Assembly: GCF_019880385.1 (NCBI RefSeq)
Contig: NZ_CP082273.1
Location: 744,001-808,000 of the forward strand
Length of the DNA: 64,000 nucleotides
Source: Nocardioides coralli
Lineage (GTDB): Bacteria > Actinomycetota > Actinomycetes > Propionibacteriales > Nocardioidaceae
Reading direction: 5' to 3'
This document shows, piece by piece, positions 33,688-42,486 of this stretch; within the stretch, counting starts at the first letter, position 1; each line of letters begins with the position of its first letter. Below the pieces are notes generated by a model. It saw only the letters and a list, made by a program, of their open reading frames with translations. It searched no databases and was not told the origin of the DNA. Position numbers and translations under genes: made by a program.

Positions 33688-35073
33688 GTGCAGTACGTCG
33701 ACTCGCTCCTGGACCTGATCGGTGACACCCCCCTGCTGCGGCTGCGGCGCTCGCTGGACGGTCTCGACGCCCCGCTGGTGCTCGCGAAGGTCGAGTACCT
33801 CAACCCCGGTGGCTCGGTGAAGGACCGCATCGCCACCCGGATGATCGAGGCGGCCGAGGCCGAGGGGCTGCTGCAGCCCGGCGGCACCATCGTCGAGCCC
33901 ACCTCGGGCAACACCGGCGTCGGCCTTGCCATGGTCGCCCAGCAGAAGGGCTACCACTGCGTCTTCGTGTGCCCCGACAAGGTCAGCGAGGACAAGCGCA
34001 ACGTGCTGCGGGCCTACGGCGCCGACGTCGTGGTCTGCCCGACCGCGGTGGCGCCGGAGCACCCCGACTCCTACTACTCGGTGAGCGACCGGCTGGCGGC
34101 CGAGCCCGGCGCCTGGAAGCCCGACCAGTACTCCAACCCCCACAACCCGCGCTCCCACTACGAGACGACGGGTCCGGAGGTCTGGCAGCAGACCGAGGGC
34201 CGCATCACCCACTTCGTCGCCGGCGTCGGCACCGGCGGCACCATCAGCGGGGTGGGCCGCTACCTGAAGGAGCAGAACCCGGAGATCCAGGTCGTCGGTG
34301 CCGACCCCGCCGGGTCGGTCTACTCCGGCGGCAGCGGTCGCCCCTACCTCGTGGAGGGCGTCGGGGAGGACTTCTGGCCCGACACCTACGACCGGCAGGT
34401 GGCCGACCGGATCATCGAGGTCTCCGACGCCGACTCCTTCGCCTACACCCGTCGCCTGGCCCGCGAGGAGGCGCTGCTGGTCGGCGGCTCGTCCGGCATG
34501 GCGGCGTACGCCGCGAAGCAGCTGGCCGAGGAGCTCGCCGCCGAGGGGCGCACCGACGCGGTGATCGTGGTGCTGCTGCCCGACTCCGGTCGCGGCTACC
34601 TGACCAAGGTCTTCAACGACGAGTGGCTCGCCCAGTACGGCTTCCCCGTCCGCAACGGCGGTCAGGACGAGAAGACGGTCGGGCAGGTGCTCCGGGGCAA
34701 GGACGGGCGGCTGCCGGACCTGGTCCACACCCACCCCGGCGAGACGATCGCCGAGGCGGTCCACATCCTGCAGGAGTACGGCGTCTCGCAGATGCCCGTC
34801 GTCCGGGCCGAGCCCCCGATCGTGGCCGCCGAGGTGGCCGGGTCGGTCTCGGAGCGGACCCTCCTCGACGCGCTCTTCGCCGGCCACGCCCGCCTCACCG
34901 ACCAGGTCGAGGACCACATGTCGTCGCCGCTGCCGACGATCGGGTCCAGCGAGCCCGCCAAGGACGCCGTTCCGCTGCTCGAGCACGCCGACGCGGTGCT
35001 GGTGCACGAGGACGGCAAGCCCGTGGGCGTGCTCACACGCCAGGACCTGCTCGCGTTCCTCGCGCGCGGCTAG
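33688..35073 (+). CDS. cbs: Cystathionine beta-synthase
   Basis: PLP enzyme joining serine and homocysteine in transsulfuration. It has 461 residues. The PLP Lys is in NPGGSVKDRIA (K45), the substrate loop is TSGNTGVGLA, and the phosphate-binding loop is GTGGTISG. The C-terminal 120 residues form a CBS-domain pair (VGQVLRGKDGRLPDLVHTHP, then VEDHMSSPLPTIG), which separates it from O-acetylserine sulfhydrylases. The GTG start is leaderless by position. Monocistronic; the next operon starts 250 bases on. Confidence 0.93.
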   Translation: MQYVDSLLDLIGDTPLLRLRRSLDGLDAPLVLAKVEYLNPGGSVKDRIATRMIEAAEAEGLLQPGGTIVEPTSGNTGVGLAMVAQQKGYHCVFVCPDKVSEDKRNVLRAYGADVVVCPTAVAPEHPDSYYSVSDRLAAEPGAWKPDQYSNPHNPRSHYETTGPEVWQQTEGRITHFVAGVGTGGTISGVGRYLKEQNPEIQVVGADPAGSVYSGGSGRPYLVEGVGEDFWPDTYDRQVADRIIEVSDADSFAYTRRLAREEALLVGGSSGMAAYAAKQLAEELAAEGRTDAVIVVLLPDSGRGYLTKVFNDEWLAQYGFPVRNGGQDEKTVGQVLRGKDGRLPDLVHTHPGETIAEAVHILQEYGVSQMPVVRAEPPIVAAEVAGSVSERTLLDALFAGHARLTDQVEDHMSSPLPTIGSSEPAKDAVPLLEHADAVLVHEDGKPVGVLTRQDLLAFLARG

Positions 35074-35323
35074 TTCCTTCGGCGGGCCCGAGTGACCCGG
35101 GGTGACCACCTGCCCGGGGCCCCTCGCGTCGGACCCGGCGGACCCGGAAACCTGACGAATCCGGTCAAACTTTCAGTCATCTACTCGCTGCGGTAACAAG
35201 CAGCCCACGCTGCGGATACGCCCTGCGCAAGCCGCGGAAAAGCGACTCACGTCGTCCCTACGGTTCCCTCGAACCGCGGGTCCACCTCCCCCGGACCCGC
35301 CCCCATGGAAGGGACCCCCCGCG
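35074..35323 (+). other. Long leader/promoter region of TasA-like operon
   Basis: These 250 bases hold no gene. TGACGAATCCGGTCAAA (35153-35169) resembles the -35 region at 7713. GCTGC...GCAGC can form a small hairpin near 35187-35204 and CGCTGCGG occurs twice. TACGGT (35259-35264) is a -10 candidate. A hairpin GCGGGTCC (35276-35283) / GGACCCGC (35293-35300) sits directly before the GGAAGGGA ribosome site (about 35306), where it could control translation. No known riboswitch was recognised. Confidence 0.45.
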
Positions 35324-35869
35324 ATGAACAAGATGATGAAGGGCTCGATCGCCGGCGCCACCGGCATCGCCCTGCTCATGGGCGGCTTCGGCACGTACGC
35401 GCTGTGGAGCGACAGCGAGGACCTCGCCCAGAACGGTGTCACCTCGGGTGAGCTGACGGTCGACACCACGGGCGGCGTCTGGGACGACCTCGGTACCCCC
35501 GGCGTGGCCGGTGACTGGTCGGCCGCCGACAAGCTGGTGCCGGGTGACCAGGTGTCCTACACGCAGACCTTCACGGTGTCCGCCACGGGCAAGAACCTCC
35601 AGGGCACCATCGCCCTGGCCACCGGCGCGCTCTCGAGCGGCTTCGGGGGCGGCAACCTGACCCGGGCGGTCGACGTCAACGTGACCACCCCGGGCACGGC
35701 GACCATCACGAAGGACTCGCCCACGAGCTTCTCCTTCACCTCGCCGTTCGACACCGCGACCCTCACGGCCGTCGTGACCTACACGTTCAACGACGTCGAC
35801 AACCTCACCGACCAGAACGCGTCGGCGAGCACGCCGGCGTCCGCGTTCACCATCAGCCAGACCTCCTGA
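35324..35869 (+). CDS. TasA/camelysin-like exported protein with SipW-type signal
   Basis: This is a small secreted protein of 181 residues. The signal segment (MNKMMKGSIAGATGIALLMGG, then FGTYALWSDSE) is the SipW-dependent type, in which the cleavage region precedes an ALWSD box. The mature part is a beta-rich domain (SGELTVDTTGG, GDQVSYTQTFTVSATGKNL) like TasA and camelysin, which form fibres or act at the cell surface. A SipW-type peptidase is encoded three genes downstream. It is the first gene of the operon, with a long structured leader. Confidence 0.8.
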   Translation: MNKMMKGSIAGATGIALLMGGFGTYALWSDSEDLAQNGVTSGELTVDTTGGVWDDLGTPGVAGDWSAADKLVPGDQVSYTQTFTVSATGKNLQGTIALATGALSSGFGGGNLTRAVDVNVTTPGTATITKDSPTSFSFTSPFDTATLTAVVTYTFNDVDNLTDQNASASTPASAFTISQTS

Positions 35870-35882
35870 TCCGGTCTGCCAG

Positions 35883-36434
35883 ATGCCCAGGGGTCCTCTC
35901 GCCGTGGCCGTGGCCGGCGCCCTCCTCGTCGGGGGCGCTGCCACGGGGACGACACTCGCCTCCTGGGTCGACAGCGCACAGCTGGCCGGCACCGCCGTGA
36001 GCTCCGGCACGATCTCCTTGACGGTGGACGGCACGACCACGGCGACGTTCGCATCCCTGCCGGCGCTGTCTCTCAACGTCGGCGGCACGCCCGGGGCTGC
36101 GCAGTCCTTCACCGCCACGCTGCGCAACGACTCGGTCGGCAAGAACCTCCGGATGCGGATGTACGTCGACGACGTGACCACCGGGCAGGCGGACCTCAAC
36201 GGTGGCCTCGAGATCTCGGTGGCCGGGGCCGCACCTGCGGCCGCATGCCCCGCGCCGGCCTGGCAGAACCTGAGCGCGACCAACAACACCGAGGTCACCG
36301 GCGCCCCGCTGGCCCCGGGGGGTACCCGCAAGCTGTGCGTCTCGCTGCGCGTGAGGGCCGGCGCACCCGCGGCCACCGCCAGCAGGACCGGCACCCTCAC
36401 CTTCGCCTTCCGTGGCGCCCAGGTGTCGTCGTGA
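35883..36434 (+). CDS. Second TasA-like exported protein
   Basis: This is a 183-residue secreted protein. The signal region GPLAVAVAGALLVGGAATGTT is followed by LASWVDSAQLAGT, again the SipW-type (A-x-W-x-D/S) box. The mature domain shows ISLTVDG, a conserved NDSVGKNLRMRMYVDD segment similar to the GKNL region of the first gene, and two Cys (AACPAP, KLCVS) that may bond. It starts 13 bases after the first gene and overlaps the third as GTGA. Probably a minor subunit or adaptor of the same surface structure. Confidence 0.72.
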   Translation: MPRGPLAVAVAGALLVGGAATGTTLASWVDSAQLAGTAVSSGTISLTVDGTTTATFASLPALSLNVGGTPGAAQSFTATLRNDSVGKNLRMRMYVDDVTTGQADLNGGLEISVAGAAPAAACPAPAWQNLSATNNTEVTGAPLAPGGTRKLCVSLRVRAGAPAATASRTGTLTFAFRGAQVSS

Positions 36435-37123
36435 GCCGGCCCCTGCGCCGCGCGGCGGTCCTCTCGACGCTGGTCGCCTGCTTCGTGGCGCCGGCGACGA
36501 TCTCCTACGCGCTCTGGTCGGTGACGGCGACCGGCACGGTCGGCGTCTCCACCGGCGGCGTCATCGGCGGGTCCGCCACCTACTACCTCTCCAACCCCGG
36601 GACCGGCAACACGGCCTCGAGCACCCACCTCGACCTGGTCACGACGGCGCCCACCCTCGGCTCGCTGCCCAACTACGACACCGACCGCGACGCCTTCCCC
36701 GGCCGCCTGCTCCAGAAGGGGAACGGTCTCTCCGAGACCGACCCGACCAAGCACCAGCTCTGGTCGGTCAGCGGCCCGGTCGCTGCCGTGAACGCGCCCG
36801 TGAAGCTGCGGCTCTGGAGCGCCATGAAGGACTTCGACACCACGAAGAAGAGCTCCGTGGTCGCCGGCCTTTACCAGTGCAACGACAACCCGAACTTCAC
36901 CGGGTGCAACCTGCTGGCCCAGGCGACGGTGGCTCCGTCGGGCGCCTGGAGCGGCGGCAGCGGCGGCTGGGTCGCCAAGGAGTGGAGCTTCGGGACCCTG
37001 ACCCTCGCCGTTCCCCACAACCGACGGCTCTACGTGAAGGTCGCGGTCAACAACGCCAGTGACGACGACGTCTGGTTCGCCTACGACACGGCCGCGCAGC
37101 CGAGTGCGCTCGAGATCGGCTGA
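36431..37123 (+). CDS. Third exported protein with SipW-type signal
   Basis: This 230-residue exported protein has a signal AAVLSTLVACFVAPATI followed by SYALWSVTATGTVGVSTG, the SipW-type box. The mature part differs from the first two: it has STHLDLVTTAPTLGSLPNYDTD, a DPTKHQLWSVSG segment, Cys residues in YQCNDNPNFTGCN and a C-terminal VAVNNASDDDVWFAYDT, resembling a carbohydrate- or surface-binding beta sandwich. GTG 36431 overlaps the previous stop. It probably forms the tip or ligand-binding part of the same structure; this is inference. Confidence 0.68.
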   Translation: MSRPLRRAAVLSTLVACFVAPATISYALWSVTATGTVGVSTGGVIGGSATYYLSNPGTGNTASSTHLDLVTTAPTLGSLPNYDTDRDAFPGRLLQKGNGLSETDPTKHQLWSVSGPVAAVNAPVKLRLWSAMKDFDTTKKSSVVAGLYQCNDNPNFTGCNLLAQATVAPSGAWSGGSGGWVAKEWSFGTLTLAVPHNRRLYVKVAVNNASDDDVWFAYDTAAQPSALEIG

Positions 37124-37132
37124 GTGAGGACG

Positions 37133-38605
37133 ATGAGCACGCGCACGCAGTGCCCGGAGCCGGCGGAGGCCGTCGACACCCGTGCCGCCACCGCCCGCCT
37201 CCGCCACGTGCTGACGCAGGTCGTGAGCTGGTGCGTCCTCGCGAGCGTCGTGGTCGGTGCGTTCGCGCTCATCGTGGTCCCGAAGGCGACCGGCTCGCGG
37301 CCGCTCACCGTCCTGAGCGGCTCCATGAGCGGCACCTACGAGATCGGGGACGCGTTGATCGTGCGACCGGTGGACGCCGCCGAGCTGGCCGTCGGCGACG
37401 TCATCACGTTCCAGTCGGTCTCGGACGACCCGTCGCTGACCACCCACCGCATCACCGCGATCGCCTTCGGCAGCGAGGGCCGCTCCTTCATCACCAAGGG
37501 CGACGCCAACGGCGCGGTGGACCCCGAGCCGATCACGGAGCCCCAGGTGATGGGGAAGGTCTGGTACTCGGTGCCCAAGGTCGGCTACGCCTCGGTCTGG
37601 ATGGCCGGTGACTGGGCGCAGAACGCCATCAACGCGCTCGCCGGGCTGCTGATCCTCTACGGCCTCTGGCACATCGGCGCCGGCATGCTCGAGAAGCGGC
37701 GCGGGGAGCAGCCGGCTTCGCCCGGCGACAAGGTGGTGGAGCCCTCGCGCGCCTGGCACACGGGCTACATGAACCGCTCCTACCAGGGTGCGTTCGCGGC
37801 GTCCGGTGTCCTGGCCGTCGCGGCCGTGCTGATCGTGATCGTGGGGCCGCCCGCCCGGGCAGCTGCAAGTGAGAGCCCGAGGCTGTTGGTGGGCAGCAGT
37901 GCGGGCGGCCCCTTCCTCGACCAGCTCCCGTCGGCGCTCTTCGCCGACGCGGAGCTGGTCGGCCCCGGTGACGAGGTGGGCGACACCTTCTGGGTGATGA
38001 ACAACGCCCTGACCGACGCCCGCGTCACCGTGTCGGTGCTCGAGGACGAGCCCGACAACGAGCTGGAGGCAGCGACCTCCTACGAGCTTGCGGTCGGTGG
38101 CGCCCGTACCCCCGACGGGCCCACCGACCGCGAGGCAGACCCCTGCCACACCGTGGCCACCGGGCCGCTGCTCGCGCCGGGGGAGGTGCTGCCGGTCACC
38201 GTGACCGCCCGCGTGGGTGACCTCACTGGACGGTCCGGCATGGGCCAGCGGGCCTCCATGGACCTCCGGGTCTCGCTGACGCAGGCGACCGACGTCATCG
38301 AGATCTGCGGCGAGGAAGCAACAGAGGACCCGCAGCCTAAGTCCGGCCAGACGGGGACCGACGCCCCGGCCGTCGACGCTCCCGTGGACTGCAGCCGCGA
38401 CGTCGTCGTGACGACGGCGGGGGCGCCGACGTGCGTCCCGACCGTCGTCGCGGCCGGCGTGAACGCAGGGGACGCAGCCGTCGGGGGTGTGTCGGCCGAC
38501 GACGCCCGCCCCGCCGCCGTCGCCGCGGGCGTGGCCGGCGGCCTGCTCCTCCTGTGGGCCAGGCGTCGCCGGCACCGGTCCCACCGGCCCCGGCACCGGG
38601 GCTGA
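37133..38605 (+). CDS. SipW-type signal peptidase fused to exported anchored domain
   Basis: This is a fusion of about 490 residues. The N-terminal 200 are a Ser/His signal peptidase of the archaeal/ER (SipW) kind: a membrane helix (30-50), catalytic Ser64 in VLSGSMSG, His105 in LTTHRI in place of the bacterial Lys, GDVITF and KGDANGAVDP boxes, and a second helix (INALAGLLILYGLWHI). A second signal-like segment follows (YQGAFAASGVLAVAAVLIV), then a beta-rich domain of about 230 residues with four Cys. The protein ends in a helix and an Arg-rich tail (LLLLWARRRRHR). ATG 37133 follows GAGG; GTG 37124 is possible. It would process the three upstream proteins. Confidence 0.82.
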   Translation: MSTRTQCPEPAEAVDTRAATARLRHVLTQVVSWCVLASVVVGAFALIVVPKATGSRPLTVLSGSMSGTYEIGDALIVRPVDAAELAVGDVITFQSVSDDPSLTTHRITAIAFGSEGRSFITKGDANGAVDPEPITEPQVMGKVWYSVPKVGYASVWMAGDWAQNAINALAGLLILYGLWHIGAGMLEKRRGEQPASPGDKVVEPSRAWHTGYMNRSYQGAFAASGVLAVAAVLIVIVGPPARAAASESPRLLVGSSAGGPFLDQLPSALFADAELVGPGDEVGDTFWVMNNALTDARVTVSVLEDEPDNELEAATSYELAVGGARTPDGPTDREADPCHTVATGPLLAPGEVLPVTVTARVGDLTGRSGMGQRASMDLRVSLTQATDVIEICGEEATEDPQPKSGQTGTDAPAVDAPVDCSRDVVVTTAGAPTCVPTVVAAGVNAGDAAVGGVSADDARPAAVAAGVAGGLLLLWARRRRHRSHRPRHRG

Positions 38606-38662
38606 TCTCCCGCGGGGCGGGGTTCTCTCCGCCGAGCAGCCGCGCGGGTTGCGCGTCGTGAG

Positions 38663-38668
38663 TAGCGT
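38663..38668 (+). promoter_or_regulatory. -10 box TAGCGT before the MoxR-type gene
   Basis: TAGCGT lies 6 bases before the GTG at 38675, a leaderless arrangement, and separates this operon from the export module. Confidence 0.45.
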
Positions 38669-38674
38669 GGGCCC

Positions 38675-40063
38675 GTGACCCAGGCACCCGCGGACACCAC
38701 GCTCGGCGCCCTGCGCGCGAGCGGTCACGTGCACCGGACCCTTCGCGAGGAGATCCGGGCCAACCTGCTCGCCACGCTGACGGCCGGGGAGAGCCCATGG
38801 CCCGGGCTGCACGGGTTCGACGACACCGTGATCCCCCAGCTGGAGCGAGCCCTCATCGCCGGCCACGACGTGGTGCTGCTGGGCGAGCGTGGCCAGGGCA
38901 AGACCCGTCTGCTGCGTGCGCTCGCCGGACTGCTCGACGAGTGGACCCCGGTCATCGCGGGGTCCGAGCTCGCCGAGCACCCGTGCCACCCGATCACCCC
39001 CGTCTCCCGACGGCGGGCGGCCGAGCTGGGCGACGACCTGCCCGTGACCTGGCGCCACCGCGAGGAGCGGTACGCCGAGAAGCTCGCCACGCCCGACACC
39101 TCGGTGGCCGACCTGATCGGCGACGTCGACCCGATGAAGGTGGCCGAGGGCCGCCACCTCGGGGACCCGGAGACCATCCACTTCGGCCTGATCCCCCGCA
39201 GCCACCGGGGCATCGTCGCCATCAACGAGCTGCCCGACCTGGCGGAACGGATCCAGGTGGCGATGCTCAACGTGATGGAGGAGCGCGACATCCAGATCCG
39301 CGGCTACGTGCTGCGGCTGCCCCTCGACGTGCTCGTCGTGGCCAGCGCCAACCCCGAGGACTACACCAACCGCGGTCGCATCATCACGCCCCTCAAGGAC
39401 CGTTTCGGCGCCGAGATCCGGACCCACTACCCGGCCGGGCTGGCCGACGAGGTCGCCGTGATCCGCCAGGAGGCGCACCTCGTCGCCGACGTGCCCGACC
39501 ACCTCGTGGAGACCCTGGCCCGGTTCACCCGGCTGCTGCGGGAGTCCAGCGCCGTCGACCAGCGCTCGGGGGTCTCCGCCCGGTTCGCGATCGCAGGCGC
39601 CGAGACGATCGCCGCCGCCGCTCGCCACCGGGCGACGCGCCAGCGGGAGGAGCACGCCGTCGCCCGGGTCGTCGACCTCGAGACGGCCGTCGACGTCCTC
39701 GGCGGCAAGGTGGAGTTCGAGACCGGCGAGGAGGGCCGCGAGCGCGAGATCCTCACCCACCTGCTCCGTACCGCGACTGCGGAGACCGTCCGTGCGCAGC
39801 TGCGCGGCGTCGACCTAGCCCTTCTCGTGGAGGCCCTCGACGACGGCCGCGTGGTCACGACCGGCGCCCAGGTCAGCGCCCGCGACTTCCTGGCCGGACT
39901 CCCCGTGCTCGGTGAGTCGGAGCTCTACGACGAGATCTGCGCGCGGCTGGGGGCGACCGACGACGGTGCCCGGGCCTCGGCCATCGAGCTCGCCCTCGAG
40001 GGGCTCTACCTGGCCCGCAAGGTGGGCAAGGACAGCGACGGCACGGAGACGGTCTACGGATGA
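38675..40063 (+). CDS. MoxR/magnesium-chelatase-like AAA+ ATPase
   Basis: This is an AAA+ ATPase of 462 residues. Walker A is LLGERGQGKTRLLRAL (about residues 70-85), Walker B is GIVAINELPDLAERIQ, and sensor 1 is LVVASANPEDYTNRGRI. DRFGAEIRTHYP is the arginine-finger region. It lies one gene upstream of a VWA protein, the usual partner of MoxR ATPases in inserting metals or remodelling complexes. The client is unknown. ATGA overlap with the OsmC gene. Confidence 0.88.
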   Translation: MTQAPADTTLGALRASGHVHRTLREEIRANLLATLTAGESPWPGLHGFDDTVIPQLERALIAGHDVVLLGERGQGKTRLLRALAGLLDEWTPVIAGSELAEHPCHPITPVSRRRAAELGDDLPVTWRHREERYAEKLATPDTSVADLIGDVDPMKVAEGRHLGDPETIHFGLIPRSHRGIVAINELPDLAERIQVAMLNVMEERDIQIRGYVLRLPLDVLVVASANPEDYTNRGRIITPLKDRFGAEIRTHYPAGLADEVAVIRQEAHLVADVPDHLVETLARFTRLLRESSAVDQRSGVSARFAIAGAETIAAAARHRATRQREEHAVARVVDLETAVDVLGGKVEFETGEEGREREILTHLLRTATAETVRAQLRGVDLALLVEALDDGRVVTTGAQVSARDFLAGLPVLGESELYDEICARLGATDDGARASAIELALEGLYLARKVGKDSDGTETVYG

Positions 40064-40434
40064 GTGACTTCCGGGTGACGGCGTCGGCCGGCTCCCTGCG
40101 GGGACCGGGACCGACCATGCCGCACGCCTGGACCGCCGGGGGAGTCTCGATCGAGGCCGACTTCACCGGCGCGCACCTGCTCCACCTCGCAGTCGCGGGG
40201 TGCGTCCTCAACGACACCTTCCGGGAGGCCCGGGAGCTCGGCCTGGAGGTGGCGGGCGTCCGGGTCACCGCCAGCGGCGGGTTCGATGACGGGTGGGCCA
40301 GCACGGGGATCGGTTACGAGGTCGAGATCGACGGCCCGCGGGGGGCGGAGCTCGAGGACCTGCTTGCCCGGGTCGACGCGGTCGCCGAGATCCCGCGCAC
40401 GATCCGCGCCGGCGGTGAGGTGGGTCGGCGGTGA
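40060..40434 (+). CDS. OsmC-family peroxidase-like protein
   Basis: This is a short OsmC/Ohr-fold protein of 124 residues. GADFTGAHLLHLAVAGCVLNDTFREA carries the conserved helix with the C-terminal Cys. A second Cys of the usual thiol-peroxidase pair is not seen, so peroxidase activity is doubtful. It is locked by 4-base overlaps on both sides between the ATPase and VWA genes, suggesting a functional tie with that pair. Confidence 0.82.
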   Translation: MSDFRVTASAGSLRGPGPTMPHAWTAGGVSIEADFTGAHLLHLAVAGCVLNDTFREARELGLEVAGVRVTASGGFDDGWASTGIGYEVEIDGPRGAELEDLLARVDAVAEIPRTIRAGGEVGRR

Positions 40435-42464
40435 GCCGATACCGGCGCTACGACGGCGGCGACCCGCTCGCCCCACCGGTCGACCTCGCCGAGGCTCTCG
40501 ACGAGATCGGCCACGACGTCATGGCCGGCTACAGCCCGGAGCGCGCGATGCGGGAGTTCCTGCGCCGCGGCGGCACCGACCAGACCGGCCTGGACGACCT
40601 GGCCCGGCGGGTGGCCGAGCGGCGCCGCGAGATGCTGCGGCGCCACGACCTCGACGGCACCCTGCAGCAGGTGCGCGAGCTGCTCGACCGGGCGGTGCTC
40701 GAGGAGCGCAAGCAGCTGGCCCGCGACGTGACCATGGACGACGCCGACCGGGCCTTCCGCGAGATGCAGCTCGACTCCCTGTCGCCGAACACCGCGGCGG
40801 CCGTGACCGAGCTGGCGGCGTACGACTGGCAGAGCCGGGAGGCGGCCGAGGCCTACGAGGAGATCAAGGACCTGCTGGGTCGGGAGCTGCTCGACCAGCG
40901 GTTCGCCGGCATGAAGCAGGCGCTGGAGGGCGCCACCGACGAGGACCGCGCGGCCGTCAACGAGATGCTGACCGACCTCAACGACCTGCTGGAGAAGCAC
41001 CGGCAGGGCACGGACACCCAGGCCGACTTCGAGGAGTTCATGGCCAAGCACGGCCAGTTCTTCCCGGAGGGTCCCCGTGACATCGACGAGCTGCTCGACG
41101 CCCTGGCCGCCCGGGCGGCAGCCGCCCAGCGGATGCTGAACTCGATGAGCCCCGACCAGCGCCAGGAGCTGATGGAGCTCTCGCAGCAGGCCTTCGGATC
41201 GCCCGCGCTCACCGAGCAGCTCGCACGGATGGACGCCAACCTGCAGGCGCTGCGGCCGGGCGAGGACTGGACGGGGTCGGAGTCCTTCGAGGGCAGCGAG
41301 GGTCTCGGCCTCGGCGACGGCACGGGTGTCCTCCAGGACCTTGCCGAGCTCGACCGGCTCGCCGACCAGCTCGCGCAGTCCTACGACGGCGCGCGGCTCG
41401 ACGACGTCGACCTCGACGCGCTCGCCCGCCAGCTCGGTGAGCGGGCCGCCGTGGACGCCCGCACCCTGCAGCGCCTCGAGCAGGCGCTCCGCGACAGCGG
41501 CTACCTGCGACGCGGCACCGACGGGCAGTACCGCCTCAGCCCCCGTGCGATGCGCCAGCTCGGCCAGGCGCTGCTGCGCGACGTGGCGCAGCGGATGTCC
41601 GGCCGACAGGGTCAGCGCGACCTGCGCGCCGCCGGGGCCGCGGGCGAGCTCTCGGGGGCCTCCCGCGCGTGGGAGTTCGGCGACACCGAGCCCTGGGACC
41701 TGCCGCGCACGGTGCTCAACGGCGTACGCCGGCGGGTCGCCGAGCAGGCCGCCGAACTGGGCGCCGCCGACGTCTCGGCGCTGGCGCTGCGGATGGAGGA
41801 CATCGAGGTCCAGGAGACCGAGGCCCGCACCCAGGCGGCCGTGGCGCTGCTGGTGGACACCTCGTTCTCGATGGCCATGGACGGCCGCTGGGTGCCGATG
41901 AAGCGGACGGCGCTGGCGCTGCACACCCTGATCCGGACCAGGTTCCGCGGCGACCGGCTGCAGCTGATCACCTTCGGGCGCTCGGCCCGGGTGATGGACA
42001 TCGAGGAGCTGACCGCGCTCGACGCGCGCTGGGACAAGGGCACCAACCTCCACCACGCCCTGCTGCTGGCCAACCGGCACTTCCGCAAGCACCCGGAGGC
42101 CCAGCCCGTGCTGCTGGTCGTCACGGACGGCGAGCCGACGTCCCACCTGGAGCCGGACGGCGAGGTGCACTTCTCCTACCCGCCGCACCCGCTCACCATC
42201 GCCTACGCGGTGCGGGAGCTCGACCACGTGCGCCGGATGGGGGCGCAGACGACGTTCTTCCGGCTGGGGGAGGACCCCGGCCTCGCGCGGTTCGTGGACT
42301 CCATGGCCCGGCGCGTCGAGGGCCGGGTCGTCGCGCCGGAGCTCGACGACCTCGGCGCGGCTGTCGTCGGCTCCTACCTCGACGGGCGGATCCCCGCCTC
42401 GTCCTACCGCGACCACTTCGGTGACTGGATGGGCGGGCGTGGCTTCTGGGTCTCGGGCGGCTGA
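40431..42464 (+). CDS. VWA-domain protein, MoxR partner
   Basis: This is a cytoplasmic protein of 677 residues. The first 450 are helical and charged, rich in Glu/Arg/Leu, with no signal peptide. The C-terminal von Willebrand A domain begins near 465 with the metal-ion site ALLVDTSFSMAMDG (DxSxS), Thr in DKGTNLHHAL and the Asp in LLVVTDGEPT. It ends RGFWVSGG. It should work with the AAA+ ATPase encoded two genes upstream as a metal-dependent remodelling pair. GTG 40431 overlaps the OsmC stop. Confidence 0.88.
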   Translation: MSRYRRYDGGDPLAPPVDLAEALDEIGHDVMAGYSPERAMREFLRRGGTDQTGLDDLARRVAERRREMLRRHDLDGTLQQVRELLDRAVLEERKQLARDVTMDDADRAFREMQLDSLSPNTAAAVTELAAYDWQSREAAEAYEEIKDLLGRELLDQRFAGMKQALEGATDEDRAAVNEMLTDLNDLLEKHRQGTDTQADFEEFMAKHGQFFPEGPRDIDELLDALAARAAAAQRMLNSMSPDQRQELMELSQQAFGSPALTEQLARMDANLQALRPGEDWTGSESFEGSEGLGLGDGTGVLQDLAELDRLADQLAQSYDGARLDDVDLDALARQLGERAAVDARTLQRLEQALRDSGYLRRGTDGQYRLSPRAMRQLGQALLRDVAQRMSGRQGQRDLRAAGAAGELSGASRAWEFGDTEPWDLPRTVLNGVRRRVAEQAAELGAADVSALALRMEDIEVQETEARTQAAVALLVDTSFSMAMDGRWVPMKRTALALHTLIRTRFRGDRLQLITFGRSARVMDIEELTALDARWDKGTNLHHALLLANRHFRKHPEAQPVLLVVTDGEPTSHLEPDGEVHFSYPPHPLTIAYAVRELDHVRRMGAQTTFFRLGEDPGLARFVDSMARRVEGRVVAPELDDLGAAVVGSYLDGRIPASSYRDHFGDWMGGRGFWVSGG

Positions 42465-42486
42465 TCCTGACCGCGGCGGGTGGGGG

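Noticed and set aside
35155..35260. Possible riboswitch in the TasA-like operon leader
   Set aside because: Some small hairpins exist, but I could not match a known aptamer core (c-di-GMP, c-di-AMP, SAM, cobalamin); kept only as a structured leader.
37133..38605. SipW fusion being two genes split by a frameshift
   Set aside because: The frame is continuous with no stop or GC-frame shift at the junction; an internal start at the MNRSYQG segment remains possible but has no clear ribosome site.
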